Positions 33,339-43,163 of a stretch of DNA of 46,422 bases are shown piece after piece. The stretch is taken from contig CAYFVM010000014.1 in the NCBI GenBank assembly GCA_964346725.1, positions 1-46,422 of the forward strand. The letters are read 5' to 3'. The stretch comes from UBA1715 sp964346725 (lineage in GTDB: Bacteria; Bacteroidota; Bacteroidia; Bacteroidales; UBA1715). Numbering within the stretch: the first letter of the stretch is position 1; the number at the start of each line of letters is the position of its first letter. The notes under the pieces were generated by a model. The model did no database searches. It was not told the origin of the DNA and worked only from the letters and a program-made list of their open reading frames with translations. A program made the translations under genes and the position numbers.

Positions 33339-34700
33339 TTATTTACACATTGCGTTAAATTCTTCTACTGTAGGCACATCGTTGTGATGCCATTTGCTGA
33401 TTATTTTTCCGTTTTTCAACAACACCACTCCCGGATTCGAACGAATGATTGTTTTTAATAAGATATCATCAGCCGAAAGGAATGAGTATGATGCTCCTGT
33501 TTCTTGAACATATTTTGTTACCGTATCGTCAAGGCTTGAAGTTGCTCCGTAGAAAGCATATCCTTTACTTTGAGCCCATTCATAAACGGCGTTGACCTTT
33601 GCCTGGTTTTTAGGATTGGATTGTGCCACGTCGTAGTGAATAGCCATGATTACGTATGACGTGTCTGTAATGATACGGCACGTTGCATCTTCACCTCCGT
33701 CCATAAACATCATAGGCTCCACTGCGTAGATGTTTTGCACAGGCAACGAATCCGGCTCAGCAGAAGGAATTTCTTCGCGTTCTTTGCGCACAGGCACTTC
33801 TGCATTATATTCCCAAATTGTATAATCTGGATAATTGTTTACGATATCGAACTCTTTATGTTCTCCCGTTTGCAAATTCTTGAAATCAGCATACTGATAC
33901 TCCGTGTAATTACTGTCTTTGGAAACTCCGTTGCCACATTTATCACACACCAACTGAACTCCAACCTTGTACGGACGGAAATCAATAGGCGGTAAGTGAC
34001 GCAATGCATATACAGACAATCCCAAGATAGATGTAGTAAAGACTCCAAGAATAATGTAGGAGAATTTATCGGCAATCAAATCATCAAAACGTTTATGGAA
34101 AATAAACGAGATAAGAACCGGAATAACAATAATTATATTCTTGACGAATGTTTGCCAATTAGTAAGTATTAAGGCATCTCCGAAACAACCACAATCATGC
34201 ACAAGTTCTTTGCCGGAGATGTTTTGCTGTAATGCAAGATACAAGGTGATAGGAATGAAGATTACCATGAAAATCAATGCTCCCAACGATGACCATTTGG
34301 GGAATATCTTAAACAAGAGCGCAAGACCGACCAAAAGTTCTATTATGCTCAAAACGATACCTAACGTGAGCGCAGCAGGTGCGAATATGTCGTCAATTCC
34401 CCATGCTTCAAAATAGTCAATGAATTTGTATTTAGAGCCAAGCGGATCATCCGCTTTTACGAAACCAGAAAAAACAAATAATATACCTGCAAAATAGCGA
34501 CACGTATTCAACCAAAATTGTTGGGGATTGAACACAAATGAAAGTCCAACTGAGGCCGATAAAATCATAGCAATAAGTACCCACAATTTTGTCCATGACG
34601 CATCTTCAAACGTACCGAAATTTGCAAATATCGATAACGATAAGAACATGAAAATCAATCCGATAAAGAAAACTATTCGCTTTTTTTCCATATTAGTCAT
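33339..34700 (-). CDS. BT_3928 family membrane protein: DoxX/MauE-like TM domain plus thioredoxin-like domain
   Basis: A 453-residue inner-membrane protein. About five to six helices lie in 1-245, including the MauE/DoxX-like core with DCGCFGD (about residues 168-174). The periplasmic region has a CDKC motif near residue 248-251 (LVCDKCGNG). The C-terminal ~120 residues look like a thioredoxin fold (VIMAIHYD ... NPGVVLLKNGKI) that lacks a CxxC. A role in envelope thiol chemistry is possible but unproven. The ATG overlaps the DUF1599 stop (ATGA), showing translational coupling; tpiA follows. Confidence 0.85.
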   Translation of the reverse strand: MTNMEKKRIVFFIGLIFMFLSLSIFANFGTFEDASWTKLWVLIAMILSASVGLSFVFNPQQFWLNTCRYFAGILFVFSGFVKADDPLGSKYKFIDYFEAWGIDDIFAPAALTLGIVLSIIELLVGLALLFKIFPKWSSLGALIFMVIFIPITLYLALQQNISGKELVHDCGCFGDALILTNWQTFVKNIIIVIPVLISFIFHKRFDDLIADKFSYIILGVFTTSILGLSVYALRHLPPIDFRPYKVGVQLVCDKCGNGVSKDSNYTEYQYADFKNLQTGEHKEFDIVNNYPDYTIWEYNAEVPVRKEREEIPSAEPDSLPVQNIYAVEPMMFMDGGEDATCRIITDTSYVIMAIHYDVAQSNPKNQAKVNAVYEWAQSKGYAFYGATSSLDDTVTKYVQETGASYSFLSADDILLKTIIRSNPGVVLLKNGKIISKWHHNDVPTVEEFNAMCK

Positions 34701-35245
34701 TTTTTTTCAATTACCAATTTTATGAGTGCGAACACTGAATAATTTATCATATCGTAGTAATTCGCATCTACTCCTTCCGAAATTTTTGTTTGACCTTTGT
34801 TATCTTCTATCTGCTTTGTGCGATGAACTTTCATCAAAATCAAATCAGTGTATGAACTCACACGCATTGAACGCCAAGCCTCGCCATAGTCATGATTTTT
34901 GTTTATCATGAGATCTTTTGCAGCATCGTAATACTTTGAATACAAGGTCATTGTTTGCTCGCGCGGCAATTCTATCGGAGCATCTGTGCCAAGCAATTCC
35001 AACTGAATTAACGCCATTACGCCGTAATTCACAATGCCTATAAACTCAGGTACGATTCCTTCTTGAACCAAGAAAACACCCTTTTCACCAATACTCTTAA
35101 TTCGTTGTGCTTTTATAAAAATTTGATCAGTAAGCGATTCCGGTCTCATGATACGCCACGCAGTACCATAATCGTCAAATTTTTTTTCAAAAATCTCGAA
35201 GCAAATCTTCTTTACTGCATCAAATTCTTCGTTTGTATTACTCAT
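34697..35245 (-). CDS. DUF1599 family protein (nucleotide modification associated domain 1)
   Basis: A 182-residue protein made of two tandem copies of one unit: FDDYGTAWRIMRPESLTDQ ... GIVNYGVMALIQLEL and HDYGEAWRSMRVSSYTDLI ... DMINYSVFALIKLVI. Each unit pairs a DYGxAWR motif with an NYxxxALI helix. The family is named for association with nucleotide modification genes elsewhere, but in Bacteroidales it sits with folP and tpiA and its function is unknown. I chose the ATG at 35245, since the upstream ATG at 35266 lies inside the -7 box. Confidence 0.88.
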   Translation of the reverse strand: MSNTNEEFDAVKKICFEIFEKKFDDYGTAWRIMRPESLTDQIFIKAQRIKSIGEKGVFLVQEGIVPEFIGIVNYGVMALIQLELLGTDAPIELPREQTMTLYSKYYDAAKDLMINKNHDYGEAWRSMRVSSYTDLILMKVHRTKQIEDNKGQTKISEGVDANYYDMINYSVFALIKLVIEKK

Positions 35246-35263
35246 TTCACAAGAATTATTGTG

Positions 35264-35271
35264 CAAATATA
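35264..35271 (-). promoter_or_regulatory. -7 box of the DUF1599 - BT_3928 - tpiA operon (TATATTTG)
   Basis: TATATTTG on the minus strand, with a T-run at the -33 distance. It predicts a ~12-nt leader to the ATG at 35245. It is divergent from the folP promoter about 40 bp away. Confidence 0.6.
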
Positions 35272-35281
35272 ATAAATAATC

Positions 35282-35312
35282 TTGCTGCTGAAAAAACGAA
35301 ATAGTATATTTG
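35282..35312 (+). promoter_or_regulatory. Promoter of folP (TTG-N20-TATATTTG)
   Basis: TTG at 35282-35284 and TATATTTG at 35305-35312 with a 20-bp spacer; the folP ATG follows 20 bp later. Confidence 0.6.
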
Positions 35313-35332
35313 GAAAAATCATTCTATAGGCA

Positions 35333-36145
35333 ATGAATTTGCAATCAATAGACTTCTCTTCTCCCCTAATTATGGGGATTTTGAACGTAACTCCAGACTC
35401 TTTTTATGATGGAGGTTTCAACGATTCTCCTGCGGCTATTCGCAACCATATTGAGACGATGCTAAAAGCTGGCGCGAGTATTATTGATATTGGAGCATAT
35501 TCATCGCGTTCGGGGGCTGAGGATGTTTCGCCGCAAGAAGAATTTAACCGACTCAAAGTTGCATTGGAAATTATTCGCACTCATTTTCCTGAAACCATCG
35601 TTTCTATTGACACATTTCGTTTAGATATCATCAAATCGGTGGTGGACTTTTTCGGCAATGTGATTGTTAACGACATTTCGGGCGGAGAATACGATGCCGA
35701 GATGATTGCCTACTCGGCAAAACAAAAGTTGCCATACATTTGTATGCACATGCAAGGAACTCCTAAAACTATGCAGGAGAAACCACATTACGAAAACGTT
35801 GTTGCTGAAGTTCTTGCTTTTTTCAACGAAAAAATAAAGGAAGCGGAATCATATGACCTCAAGCAATTTATTGTTGACCCAGGGTTTGGATTTGGGAAAA
35901 CAATGGAACAAAATTATACTCTATTTAATCATTTAGAGGATTTTGTTGCTTTGAAATACCCTGTTTTAGTTGGTATTTCACATAAATCTATGATTCAAAA
36001 AGTATTGGACTGCTCTGCTAAAGAGGCCCTAAACGGAACTACCATACTGAACACAATTGCTCTACTCAAAGGTACCAAAATACTTCGCGTACACGAGGTA
36101 AAAGAAGCAATTGAAGTAGTAAAAATTGTGAAAAAATTTCAATAA
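35333..36145 (+). CDS. folP: Dihydropteroate synthase
   Basis: A 270-residue cytoplasmic TIM-barrel enzyme joining p-aminobenzoate to 6-hydroxymethyl-dihydropterin pyrophosphate in folate synthesis; it is the sulfonamide target. MGILNVTPDSFYDGG (about 14-28) is the pyrophosphate loop, with VNDISGG near 111, MHMQGTPKTMQ near 139, VDPGFGFGKT near 181 and GISHKSMIQK near 216-225. In many Bacteroidales folP is followed by a cdaA-type gene. Here it instead abuts a convergent gene, with stop codons directly adjacent. Confidence 0.97.
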   Translation: MNLQSIDFSSPLIMGILNVTPDSFYDGGFNDSPAAIRNHIETMLKAGASIIDIGAYSSRSGAEDVSPQEEFNRLKVALEIIRTHFPETIVSIDTFRLDIIKSVVDFFGNVIVNDISGGEYDAEMIAYSAKQKLPYICMHMQGTPKTMQEKPHYENVVAEVLAFFNEKIKEAESYDLKQFIVDPGFGFGKTMEQNYTLFNHLEDFVALKYPVLVGISHKSMIQKVLDCSAKEALNGTTILNTIALLKGTKILRVHEVKEAIEVVKIVKKFQ

Positions 36146-37294
36146 TTATTGGCGATAGGTAATATTCCGAACTATCGTCTTGGTTCTATCATTCAACACA
36201 ATCGTTTGCTTTGTCCAATTCCCGTGTGCATCGTACTCATATGAACACTGAAAAAGTGAACGTCCATTTACCGATTTTACCACATTGTTATGTGTATCGT
36301 AATTACACTGAAATAATGGTGTGTTTTGGCCACTTTCTTGCTTCTTTTGAATTTTCACTATGCGATTGTTTTCATCATACTGCATTTCACAAAAATCATA
36401 ACGATACCCATCGGTACTGAAAAATTCTAGCATATTTCCAAGTGAATCATACTTCATCGTGTTGGTTTCAGAACTTATCAATTCCGGTTTTTTTTTGACT
36501 GTTTTGAAATACCCTTTGTTTACCTTCACAAGAACACCATTTTCATAAAAATATGTTGACCCTTCAACCATGTTATTGTTGGTATATGCTTTATCTTGTT
36601 GTTGCAACTTGCCATCTTTGTATTTGAATTCATACACCGCATTGCGAGCCTTATTTGTTGCTGTTACCATTTTCTGGGTTATTTGCCCTTTGCCGTTGTA
36701 ATCATACACATACAACATATCTATCGCCCATGTACGAACCTTTGAACCATCATAGATTTCATACATGTAAATTTTAGGCAAACTGTCATTTATTGATTGA
36801 CCTTTCCACTGATTAGAATATGCGAAATCTCCCGACATTACAATGTCTTTCGACATCAAAGTTGCACTAGCATTCATTGCATCATTTGGCAATTGGTACA
36901 ATTTTGCTTCGCTTACAACACGTCCTTTTTTATCGTAAGTTATTGCATACACTTGATTGCCAAAATGTGCTACCTCTAACTGTGATTTTCTGTTATAAAA
37001 GAATTTGCACAGAGTATCTCTCACTGATGAAATTCGAGATAATTGGTTCTTAGTATTGTATGTACATAGAATTTGAGTGGTATCTGTTGTTATTTCTACT
37101 TGCGAGATTGAACTTTGTAAGGATGACAAACCAAATCCTATAGGCTCAATCAAAGTGCGCAAATCATATTCAATACGATTTGACTGCAAATTTTTGGGAG
37201 AAAACACTGTTTTAACTTCATCTGCTGTCATGATTTGCGAAAAGCCACAATATGCTGACAACATAAGAGCTACAGAACAAAATAATTTTTTCAT
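36146..37294 (-). CDS. Secreted YD/RHS-repeat-like protein
   Basis: A 382-residue protein with a signal peptide (1-19, ending CGFSQ). From ~75 to the end it shows repeated short beta units of the form YDxxGxxxxxx (TYDKKGRVV, VYDYNGKGQIT, KYDSLGNML, QYDENNRIV, EYDAHGNWT), typical of YD repeats that build a shell-like beta structure. No toxin or protease domain is attached, so this is not a full RHS toxin. The stop codons of this gene and folP touch with no spacer. A TACTTTTG box at 37311-37318 precedes it. Confidence 0.75.
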   Translation of the reverse strand: MKKLFCSVALMLSAYCGFSQIMTADEVKTVFSPKNLQSNRIEYDLRTLIEPIGFGLSSLQSSISQVEITTDTTQILCTYNTKNQLSRISSVRDTLCKFFYNRKSQLEVAHFGNQVYAITYDKKGRVVSEAKLYQLPNDAMNASATLMSKDIVMSGDFAYSNQWKGQSINDSLPKIYMYEIYDGSKVRTWAIDMLYVYDYNGKGQITQKMVTATNKARNAVYEFKYKDGKLQQQDKAYTNNNMVEGSTYFYENGVLVKVNKGYFKTVKKKPELISSETNTMKYDSLGNMLEFFSTDGYRYDFCEMQYDENNRIVKIQKKQESGQNTPLFQCNYDTHNNVVKSVNGRSLFQCSYEYDAHGNWTKQTIVLNDRTKTIVRNITYRQ

Positions 37295-37310
37295 ACCACT
37301 ATCTTTTTTA

Positions 37311-37318
37311 CAAAAGTA
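37311..37318 (-). promoter_or_regulatory. -7 box for the YD-repeat gene (TACTTTTG)
   Basis: TACTTTTG on the minus strand lies directly beside the terminator of the upstream adhesin gene, 16 bp before the ATG at 37294. No clear TTG is found at 19 bp. Confidence 0.5.
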
Positions 37319-37346
37319 AAAAGGCTACCCAAGAGGATAGCCTTTT
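37319..37346 (-). terminator. Terminator after the Ig-repeat adhesin gene
   Basis: AAAAGGCTA (37319-37327) and TAGCCTTTT (37338-37346) form a 9-bp stem with a further imperfect inner part, ending in a T-run on the minus strand. Confidence 0.8.
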
Positions 37347-37364
37347 AATGTGGATAGTTTTCAA

Positions 37365-40300
37365 CTATTTCTTTACAAATGCTTTTTTCGCTTTAATGAT
37401 ACCATCATCAGAAACAAGTATGTAGTAGGTTCCCGAAACAAATGGCGAGACATTAATCTCTTCAGTATCAAAAGAAACGACTTGAGTAGCAACTTGTTTG
37501 CCCGTAGCAGAAACTACAGAAATTTGTTGATCTGGAGTAAGTCCAGTAACAGTTACTGTAGTGCTTGCAAGTGTTGGATATGCTACTATTTGTAGTTCTT
37601 CCAAATCTTCTACTGCTGTTTTATCATAGCTAAATGACTCTACTACTGCACCATAAATTGATGACAACGAAGCACCATTGTATACTATTCTTACTTCTGA
37701 AAGATCGTCAATATAAGAATCTAGTGTTACAACTATTCGCTTCTCATCTTCTACTGGCCACAATGCTATATCAAGTATGTTGTATGTTGGAATTGTTGTG
37801 CCGTATACATGCAAATCACTATAAATTTGCGGATCCTCCGGCTCACTCATAAGCTCAGAGAAATTCAAGTACAACTGATTTCCAACACGATTGAGCTCAA
37901 CTGAAACCAATTCTGGTTTATTTGTTACAATTACAACAACACGAGCAGAAACAGATGGGTTAGATGTGTATGTTGCAGTTATAGCAGTGCTTCCGTTTTG
38001 AATTGCTTCAATTTCACCTGAACCATTTACTGTTGCCACATTGTCATTTGAAGAAACCCATGTGAAATTAGTGTAACCACTTGTTGCCCCAGTTGGTGCC
38101 AATAACAATTCTGGCGTAAGTGTTTGTCCTACAATCATATATACCGTACTTTCAGAGAAAGAAACTCCCGTAACTATATTTGGAACTTCAGAAGCGAGGA
38201 ATGCGAGTATTGCATTATTCAATACAGTAACAGCAGTAGTCACACCACTTTGATACGTTGGAGGATTGCTGACAACACCATTTGCTGCCGTGATTGCGTC
38301 TTGCAATATTGCAAAGCTTAATTCTGGAATATTGCCTACCGCATCACCTTTTCTTATTTCGTTTGAAGCAATAGCATCGATTGCTTCATTAATTTTTTGC
38401 TGCAATGGAGTTAAATCAATCTGAGGAGGATCGCTCGTAAGGAACGCTTTAATTGCATCGCTTAATATTAGAACCTGCTCATACAATTCTTCGTTAGTGT
38501 ACGAAATATAATTATCGTAATAATTTTGAGCGACAGCAATTGCTTGTCCTAATGTTTGTTTTGCTATATCTGTATATCTTTCACTGTTTGCATATTGTGT
38601 TAGAATAGCATTTGCACGAGCTATAGTATCACCCAACTGCGTTCTATCAGACACCTGAGTAACAACAACTGTTGCAGATGCCGAGCTAGAACAACCATTT
38701 ACGTCTTGGTATGCATATGTAATAAGATATTCACCTGCACCAATTGATGGATCAAATTTAGAATTAGAAACTCCATCACCACTTAATACTCCTCCTAGTG
38801 GAGAAATGGTAACTACAACCGGTGCATCGGTTGTTTTCAAAGAAGGAGTTACAGCTATAGAAACTGTAGGCAACGGATTTATCGTTAAAGTTACTTTCTT
38901 TGCCGTACTTTGACAGGTTCCTTTTTGCACTACATAATAGCTATACGTACCAACAGCTGTATTCGTTGGAGAGAATGCTCCGCCCGTTGCTACTTGGCTT
39001 GAAAGATTCACATCAGAGTACCATATAATAGAATTCGGTGCCGTTGCGGTAAACGTTGGATTTATTCCTCCCTCACATATACTTTCATTGTCACTTGATA
39101 CTGTTGGTGCAACTAAATCACAGTCTGAGATTTGTAAGATTACAGCTGCTTGCGCTGCAGTACAACCTGTATTTGGATTTGAAACAGTAACATTATATGT
39201 ATACGTTCCTATTTCGGTTTCCCCTGTTGCAAATGAACTTCCTGTTCCAACCTCTGCACTATTGTAGTACCAAGTTACCGTGTTAGCAATGTCTGTTGTT
39301 ACTTCTAAATCAGGTACTGTTGCACCATAAATAACTGAGACATCAGTAGTAGTAAACTGTGGGATGGTGTTTATTGTATATGAAACTGTTGTAGCATCAC
39401 TATAACATCCATCAGAAAGTTGTTTTGCATAATATGTTCCTGCTGTTGTTGGGTTATATGTTTTTGCTGTTGTTAATTCCACATTAGCGCTTGAATACCA
39501 CACTGCTGTTACATTTGACGAGAATGTTCCGCTTTCTCCTTCACAAACCGCAACATCAGCAACTACTGGAGCCGTTGGTTTTACTTTTTCTGTCAATGAA
39601 ACTGTAGTACGAGAACTTTCACAACTACCTAATGATTGATATACATAATACGTTCCTACTATTGCTGTTGAGAATGTATTTGTCGTAGCAACTGTATTAT
39701 CTGAAGCATCAACCCAATACCAGTCTGCTGATGCATCGCCGGTTGCAGCGAAAGAAACTTCGTCACCGCTGCCAGCACAAACCGATTGAGAAGCATTAGC
39801 AACAACTGGAGCCGCAAGGTCACATCCATTTATAATGGTTACAAGTATTTCAGCTGATTTCGAAGTTCCATCAACGGTGGTAACCGTAACCGTAATTGTT
39901 ATCGGGGTATTTGCATCGACTTCACTCGTTGTTATAGTACCAGCTGCAACTGTTGCAACACTCGTATTAGATGATATCCACTCTATTTTATCTATTGAAG
40001 CATCTGTTGGATTTATAACAAGATAATTTGATATATCAATTGTTGATGATTCTCCAACTGTTATATCTGCAGTATTATTAAATGAAACTGATTCAACAGG
40101 AGCAACTACAGTTACCGCACAATCGGCTGTCTTTGTTGTAGTGTATGTTGATGTTGCAGTTATTACAACTGTTCCAGCTCCTACCGCTGTTACTACTCCA
40201 TTTGCATCAACCGTAGCTACACTTGGATTTGATGAAGACCATGACACCGTTTGTGGTGCTTCTGCCGGCGATATTGTTACTGTTAATGGACTTGATACAT

Positions 40301-43163
40301 CACCTTTGATAAGTGAAAGTGATGTCTCACTTAATGTTATCGTTTCTACTGCCGGATCTGAACAATTATTAACGGAGAATGTCGTTTCTGTTTCTCCAAA
40401 ACAACCATGCTCATCTTCGTATGTATATCCTGCCGTGTGTTGTCCTTCTGTTAAACTACTTGGTACAAACGTATTGTTGATTATACCATCTATCGTAAAA
40501 TCTCCGCCTGAAATATTTGCCGTAAGCGTTACGGTATTAGCATCGTTTGAACAATATGATGGTTCTACTGTTATTGTCAATACCGGAAGACTATATACCG
40601 ATAGTGTTGCAGTGGCCGGAGCACTTTCACATCCATCTAACGTTTGTGTTGCAGTGTATGAATAATCTTGTGCACCACTCACTGTTACTTCTTGTATTGA
40701 TGCTGTACCTTTTGCCGTTCCACTTCCATCGTACCATTGTAATGTAGCGCCAGTTTCTAATGTTCCCGACATTCTCACTATGTAATCAGCCGTTGAACCC
40801 ATACATACCTCTGTTGCATCTACCACCGGTGCTGATGGCACTGGTTTTATAGTATACGTTACTTCTGCATAATCTGAAGCACAACCATTTACTACCTGAT
40901 TTACATAATATGTCGTTGTTGCTGTTATTCCTGTTGGTGTATATGTCTTGGAATCTGTTGCTACAGCCGATGCTGTTTTGTCAAGATACCAATTTGCCGC
41001 TACATCAGAAGACATTGCACTGAAATTGCTGCCACCACATATTGCTACACCCGAAACAGTTGGTGCTGTTGGTTTTGCATCGATTGTTAATGTTACTGAT
41101 GCTCTTGCACTTTCACATGAGGGATTTTGTGAAGCATAATAGGTATATGTTCCGACTGCTGTTTCCGTAGGTGTGTATGATGTTCCTTCCACCAATACTG
41201 AACCTGCTGTTATGGCAGAGTACCATACCACATTAGTTCCTGTTGCTGTAAATGCTAGTGGAGTTTCACCTTCACAGATTGTCTGTGAGGCTGATAATAC
41301 TGGAGCAACAGTTGGGCAAGCCGTTACGGTAATTGTTGCAGGAACTTTTTCACTTTCACAACCATTTACTGCATTTGTTACGTAGAACGTAAATGTATTT
41401 TCTGTACTTGTTGCTATTGCCGGAGTATAACTATCACCTGTCTTCACAGAAGCTCCGGTTTCTGTATCATACCAATTAATCGTTCCATCTGCTACTGCCG
41501 TAAGAGTAGGAACATCCTCGTTTATTTCCACACTCAGTGAATTGACAACCGGTGCTGTTGGTTTTGTAACCACAATTGTTGTTGTACCATTATTTTCGCA
41601 ACCATCTACACTTACAGTATAGGTTAAATCATAACTTCCACCATTAGCAGAAGTAAAACTTGTACCTGTAACTCCAGTTCCAGACCATGTGCCTGTTGTT
41701 GGTGTTAGAACCACAACCTCCCCAGTACATGTCGCTGTTTTAACACTTGACAAATCAATTGTCGGCAATGCTTTTACAGTGATTGAAACAGTAGCCTCAC
41801 CTGTACAACTATTAGCATCTGTTTCGGTATATGTTAATTCGTAATTATTTGCTGTAGTAGAAGTAAATGTTTTTGCTGTGTTATCCACTCCTATTCCACT
41901 CCATGTACCTGTAGTTGGTGTTAAAGAAATGGTTTCGCCTGCACAAATTTCGGTTTCAACAGCACTTACATTTGGAGCTATTGCATTGATAATGCTTACA
42001 TTTTGAGATGCCTCCGCAGAACAACCATCTTGAATTTTCTCATATACTACCGTATGCACACCAACCCCTAAAGTTGAAGGATCAAATTGAGTTACTATTT
42101 CACCATCTATAGTAAATGTTCCGGCTGTTGGTGTGCCTTGCAAAGTAAACATTGTTGCACCAGCACAATATGACGCATTCAAACCTGTAATTGAAACGAT
42201 TGGTTTACTAATTACGGAGACAGTAACAGTAACGTAATCAGTATTTTCACAACCATCCGTATTTGTTACATAATATGTTCCGGCTGCCGTTGGAGTATAC
42301 GATGCTCCCGTTACAGGGAAAGAACCACTTGCAGTTAAATCTGAAGAATTATACCATTTAATAGTATTTCCTGTGGCAGTAATGGTTGGGAAATCATCCC
42401 CTTCGCATATACTATACGAAGTTTCTAGAAGTGTTGGTTTTTCAGTTGCACAAGCTTCTTCGGTAAATGTAATTGTATAGGAGGTTTTTGTTCCATCTTC
42501 TGCGGTTACTACAATTGTACTTGTAGCGGTGCCATTTGTAAATGCAGTCGCAGCATCTATACTAACAGTTGCACGAGAATCTAATGCTTGTGCAATATAT
42601 GTATTCAAAGCAGGAAGAGTCCCTCCATTCTCAACACTCACGGTATATGCTGTAGTTGAAGAATTGAATGTTGGTTGTAGTGTTACTCCTGTTATAGTTA
42701 AAGCCTCTAACTCACTGTTTGTGTTTGGCTTTCCTATTTCATAGTTAAAAATTTCTCCCGCCGATTCTGTCATCAATGTTCCATATACGGTTGTTGAAAC
42801 CAATGCGTTGGCAGAATTATCCCACACCTTAAATTCAATTTCTTCTGCATCAGACGAAGAACCGGTCATGTCGGTAATATCGCCACCGTGAATAACAGAA
42901 GAAACGTAGAGCCCTCCATTATATGAAAAAACTTGGGCAACCATTCTACATTCGGTTCCATAAAAAGCACCAATATAGTCACCAGCCTCTACAATTATTG
43001 GAAATGAAGGATTGTAATCATTGATTTTTACAATACCAATAAATGCCGTAGAGCTTGTATAATTCACGCGCGTCCAAGAAGGAGCTGCGGTTACTATCAA
43101 GGAGGAAAATAGTAATATCATCCCAATGCTCAAGAATTTCCAAAATGCTTTCAAAGTCTTCAT
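37365..43163 (-). CDS. Very large Ig-repeat surface adhesin with T9SS C-terminal sorting domain
   Basis: 1932 residues from the ATG at 43163, which begins a clean signal peptide (MKTLKAFWKF...VTAA). Approximate order: a unique N-terminal domain (27-160), a cadherin-like beta-sandwich (165-250), many Ig/PKD-like repeats (255-934) sharing CEGE, WY and TYTPT-GTYTY patterns, two BIG2-type Ig domains (935-1110), more repeats (1111-1507), a helical FIVAR-like duplicated segment (1508-1664), a third BIG2 domain (1668-1751), an SbsA-type Ig domain (1751-1854) and a type-A T9SS sorting domain (1856-1932) ending KAKKAFVKK. It is expected to be exported by the T9SS and anchored or released at the surface. 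Ligand unknown. The 30 extra codons up to 43256 were not used. Confidence 0.88.
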   Translation of the reverse strand: MKTLKAFWKFLSIGMILLFSSLIVTAAPSWTRVNYTSSTAFIGIVKINDYNPSFPIIVEAGDYIGAFYGTECRMVAQVFSYNGGLYVSSVIHGGDITDMTGSSSDAEEIEFKVWDNSANALVSTTVYGTLMTESAGEIFNYEIGKPNTNSELEALTITGVTLQPTFNSSTTAYTVSVENGGTLPALNTYIAQALDSRATVSIDAATAFTNGTATSTIVVTAEDGTKTSYTITFTEEACATEKPTLLETSYSICEGDDFPTITATGNTIKWYNSSDLTASGSFPVTGASYTPTAAGTYYVTNTDGCENTDYVTVTVSVISKPIVSITGLNASYCAGATMFTLQGTPTAGTFTIDGEIVTQFDPSTLGVGVHTVVYEKIQDGCSAEASQNVSIINAIAPNVSAVETEICAGETISLTPTTGTWSGIGVDNTAKTFTSTTANNYELTYTETDANSCTGEATVSITVKALPTIDLSSVKTATCTGEVVVLTPTTGTWSGTGVTGTSFTSANGGSYDLTYTVSVDGCENNGTTTIVVTKPTAPVVNSLSVEINEDVPTLTAVADGTINWYDTETGASVKTGDSYTPAIATSTENTFTFYVTNAVNGCESEKVPATITVTACPTVAPVLSASQTICEGETPLAFTATGTNVVWYSAITAGSVLVEGTSYTPTETAVGTYTYYASQNPSCESARASVTLTIDAKPTAPTVSGVAICGGSNFSAMSSDVAANWYLDKTASAVATDSKTYTPTGITATTTYYVNQVVNGCASDYAEVTYTIKPVPSAPVVDATEVCMGSTADYIVRMSGTLETGATLQWYDGSGTAKGTASIQEVTVSGAQDYSYTATQTLDGCESAPATATLSVYSLPVLTITVEPSYCSNDANTVTLTANISGGDFTIDGIINNTFVPSSLTEGQHTAGYTYEDEHGCFGETETTFSVNNCSDPAVETITLSETSLSLIKGDVSSPLTVTISPAEAPQTVSWSSSNPSVATVDANGVVTAVGAGTVVITATSTYTTTKTADCAVTVVAPVESVSFNNTADITVGESSTIDISNYLVINPTDASIDKIEWISSNTSVATVAAGTITTSEVDANTPITITVTVTTVDGTSKSAEILVTIINGCDLAAPVVANASQSVCAGSGDEVSFAATGDASADWYWVDASDNTVATTNTFSTAIVGTYYVYQSLGSCESSRTTVSLTEKVKPTAPVVADVAVCEGESGTFSSNVTAVWYSSANVELTTAKTYNPTTAGTYYAKQLSDGCYSDATTVSYTINTIPQFTTTDVSVIYGATVPDLEVTTDIANTVTWYYNSAEVGTGSSFATGETEIGTYTYNVTVSNPNTGCTAAQAAVILQISDCDLVAPTVSSDNESICEGGINPTFTATAPNSIIWYSDVNLSSQVATGGAFSPTNTAVGTYSYYVVQKGTCQSTAKKVTLTINPLPTVSIAVTPSLKTTDAPVVVTISPLGGVLSGDGVSNSKFDPSIGAGEYLITYAYQDVNGCSSSASATVVVTQVSDRTQLGDTIARANAILTQYANSERYTDIAKQTLGQAIAVAQNYYDNYISYTNEELYEQVLILSDAIKAFLTSDPPQIDLTPLQQKINEAIDAIASNEIRKGDAVGNIPELSFAILQDAITAANGVVSNPPTYQSGVTTAVTVLNNAILAFLASEVPNIVTGVSFSESTVYMIVGQTLTPELLLAPTGATSGYTNFTWVSSNDNVATVNGSGEIEAIQNGSTAITATYTSNPSVSARVVVIVTNKPELVSVELNRVGNQLYLNFSELMSEPEDPQIYSDLHVYGTTIPTYNILDIALWPVEDEKRIVVTLDSYIDDLSEVRIVYNGASLSSIYGAVVESFSYDKTAVEDLEELQIVAYPTLASTTVTVTGLTPDQQISVVSATGKQVATQVVSFDTEEINVSPFVSGTYYILVSDDGIIKAKKAFVKK

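Noticed and set aside
36146..37294. RHS-type toxin
   Set aside because: Only YD-like repeats and a signal peptide are present; there is no RHS core boundary motif, toxin tip or immunity gene.
39835..40665. Long forward ORFs opposite the Ig-repeat adhesin
   Set aside because: They are antisense shadows caused by Thr/Val-rich codon bias of the repeats; they have no signal peptide or family match.
37365..43163. CRISPR-like array suggested by recurring motifs
   Set aside because: The recurrences are degenerate protein-domain repeats of ~80-90 codons in an intact reading frame, not short identical direct repeats with spacers.
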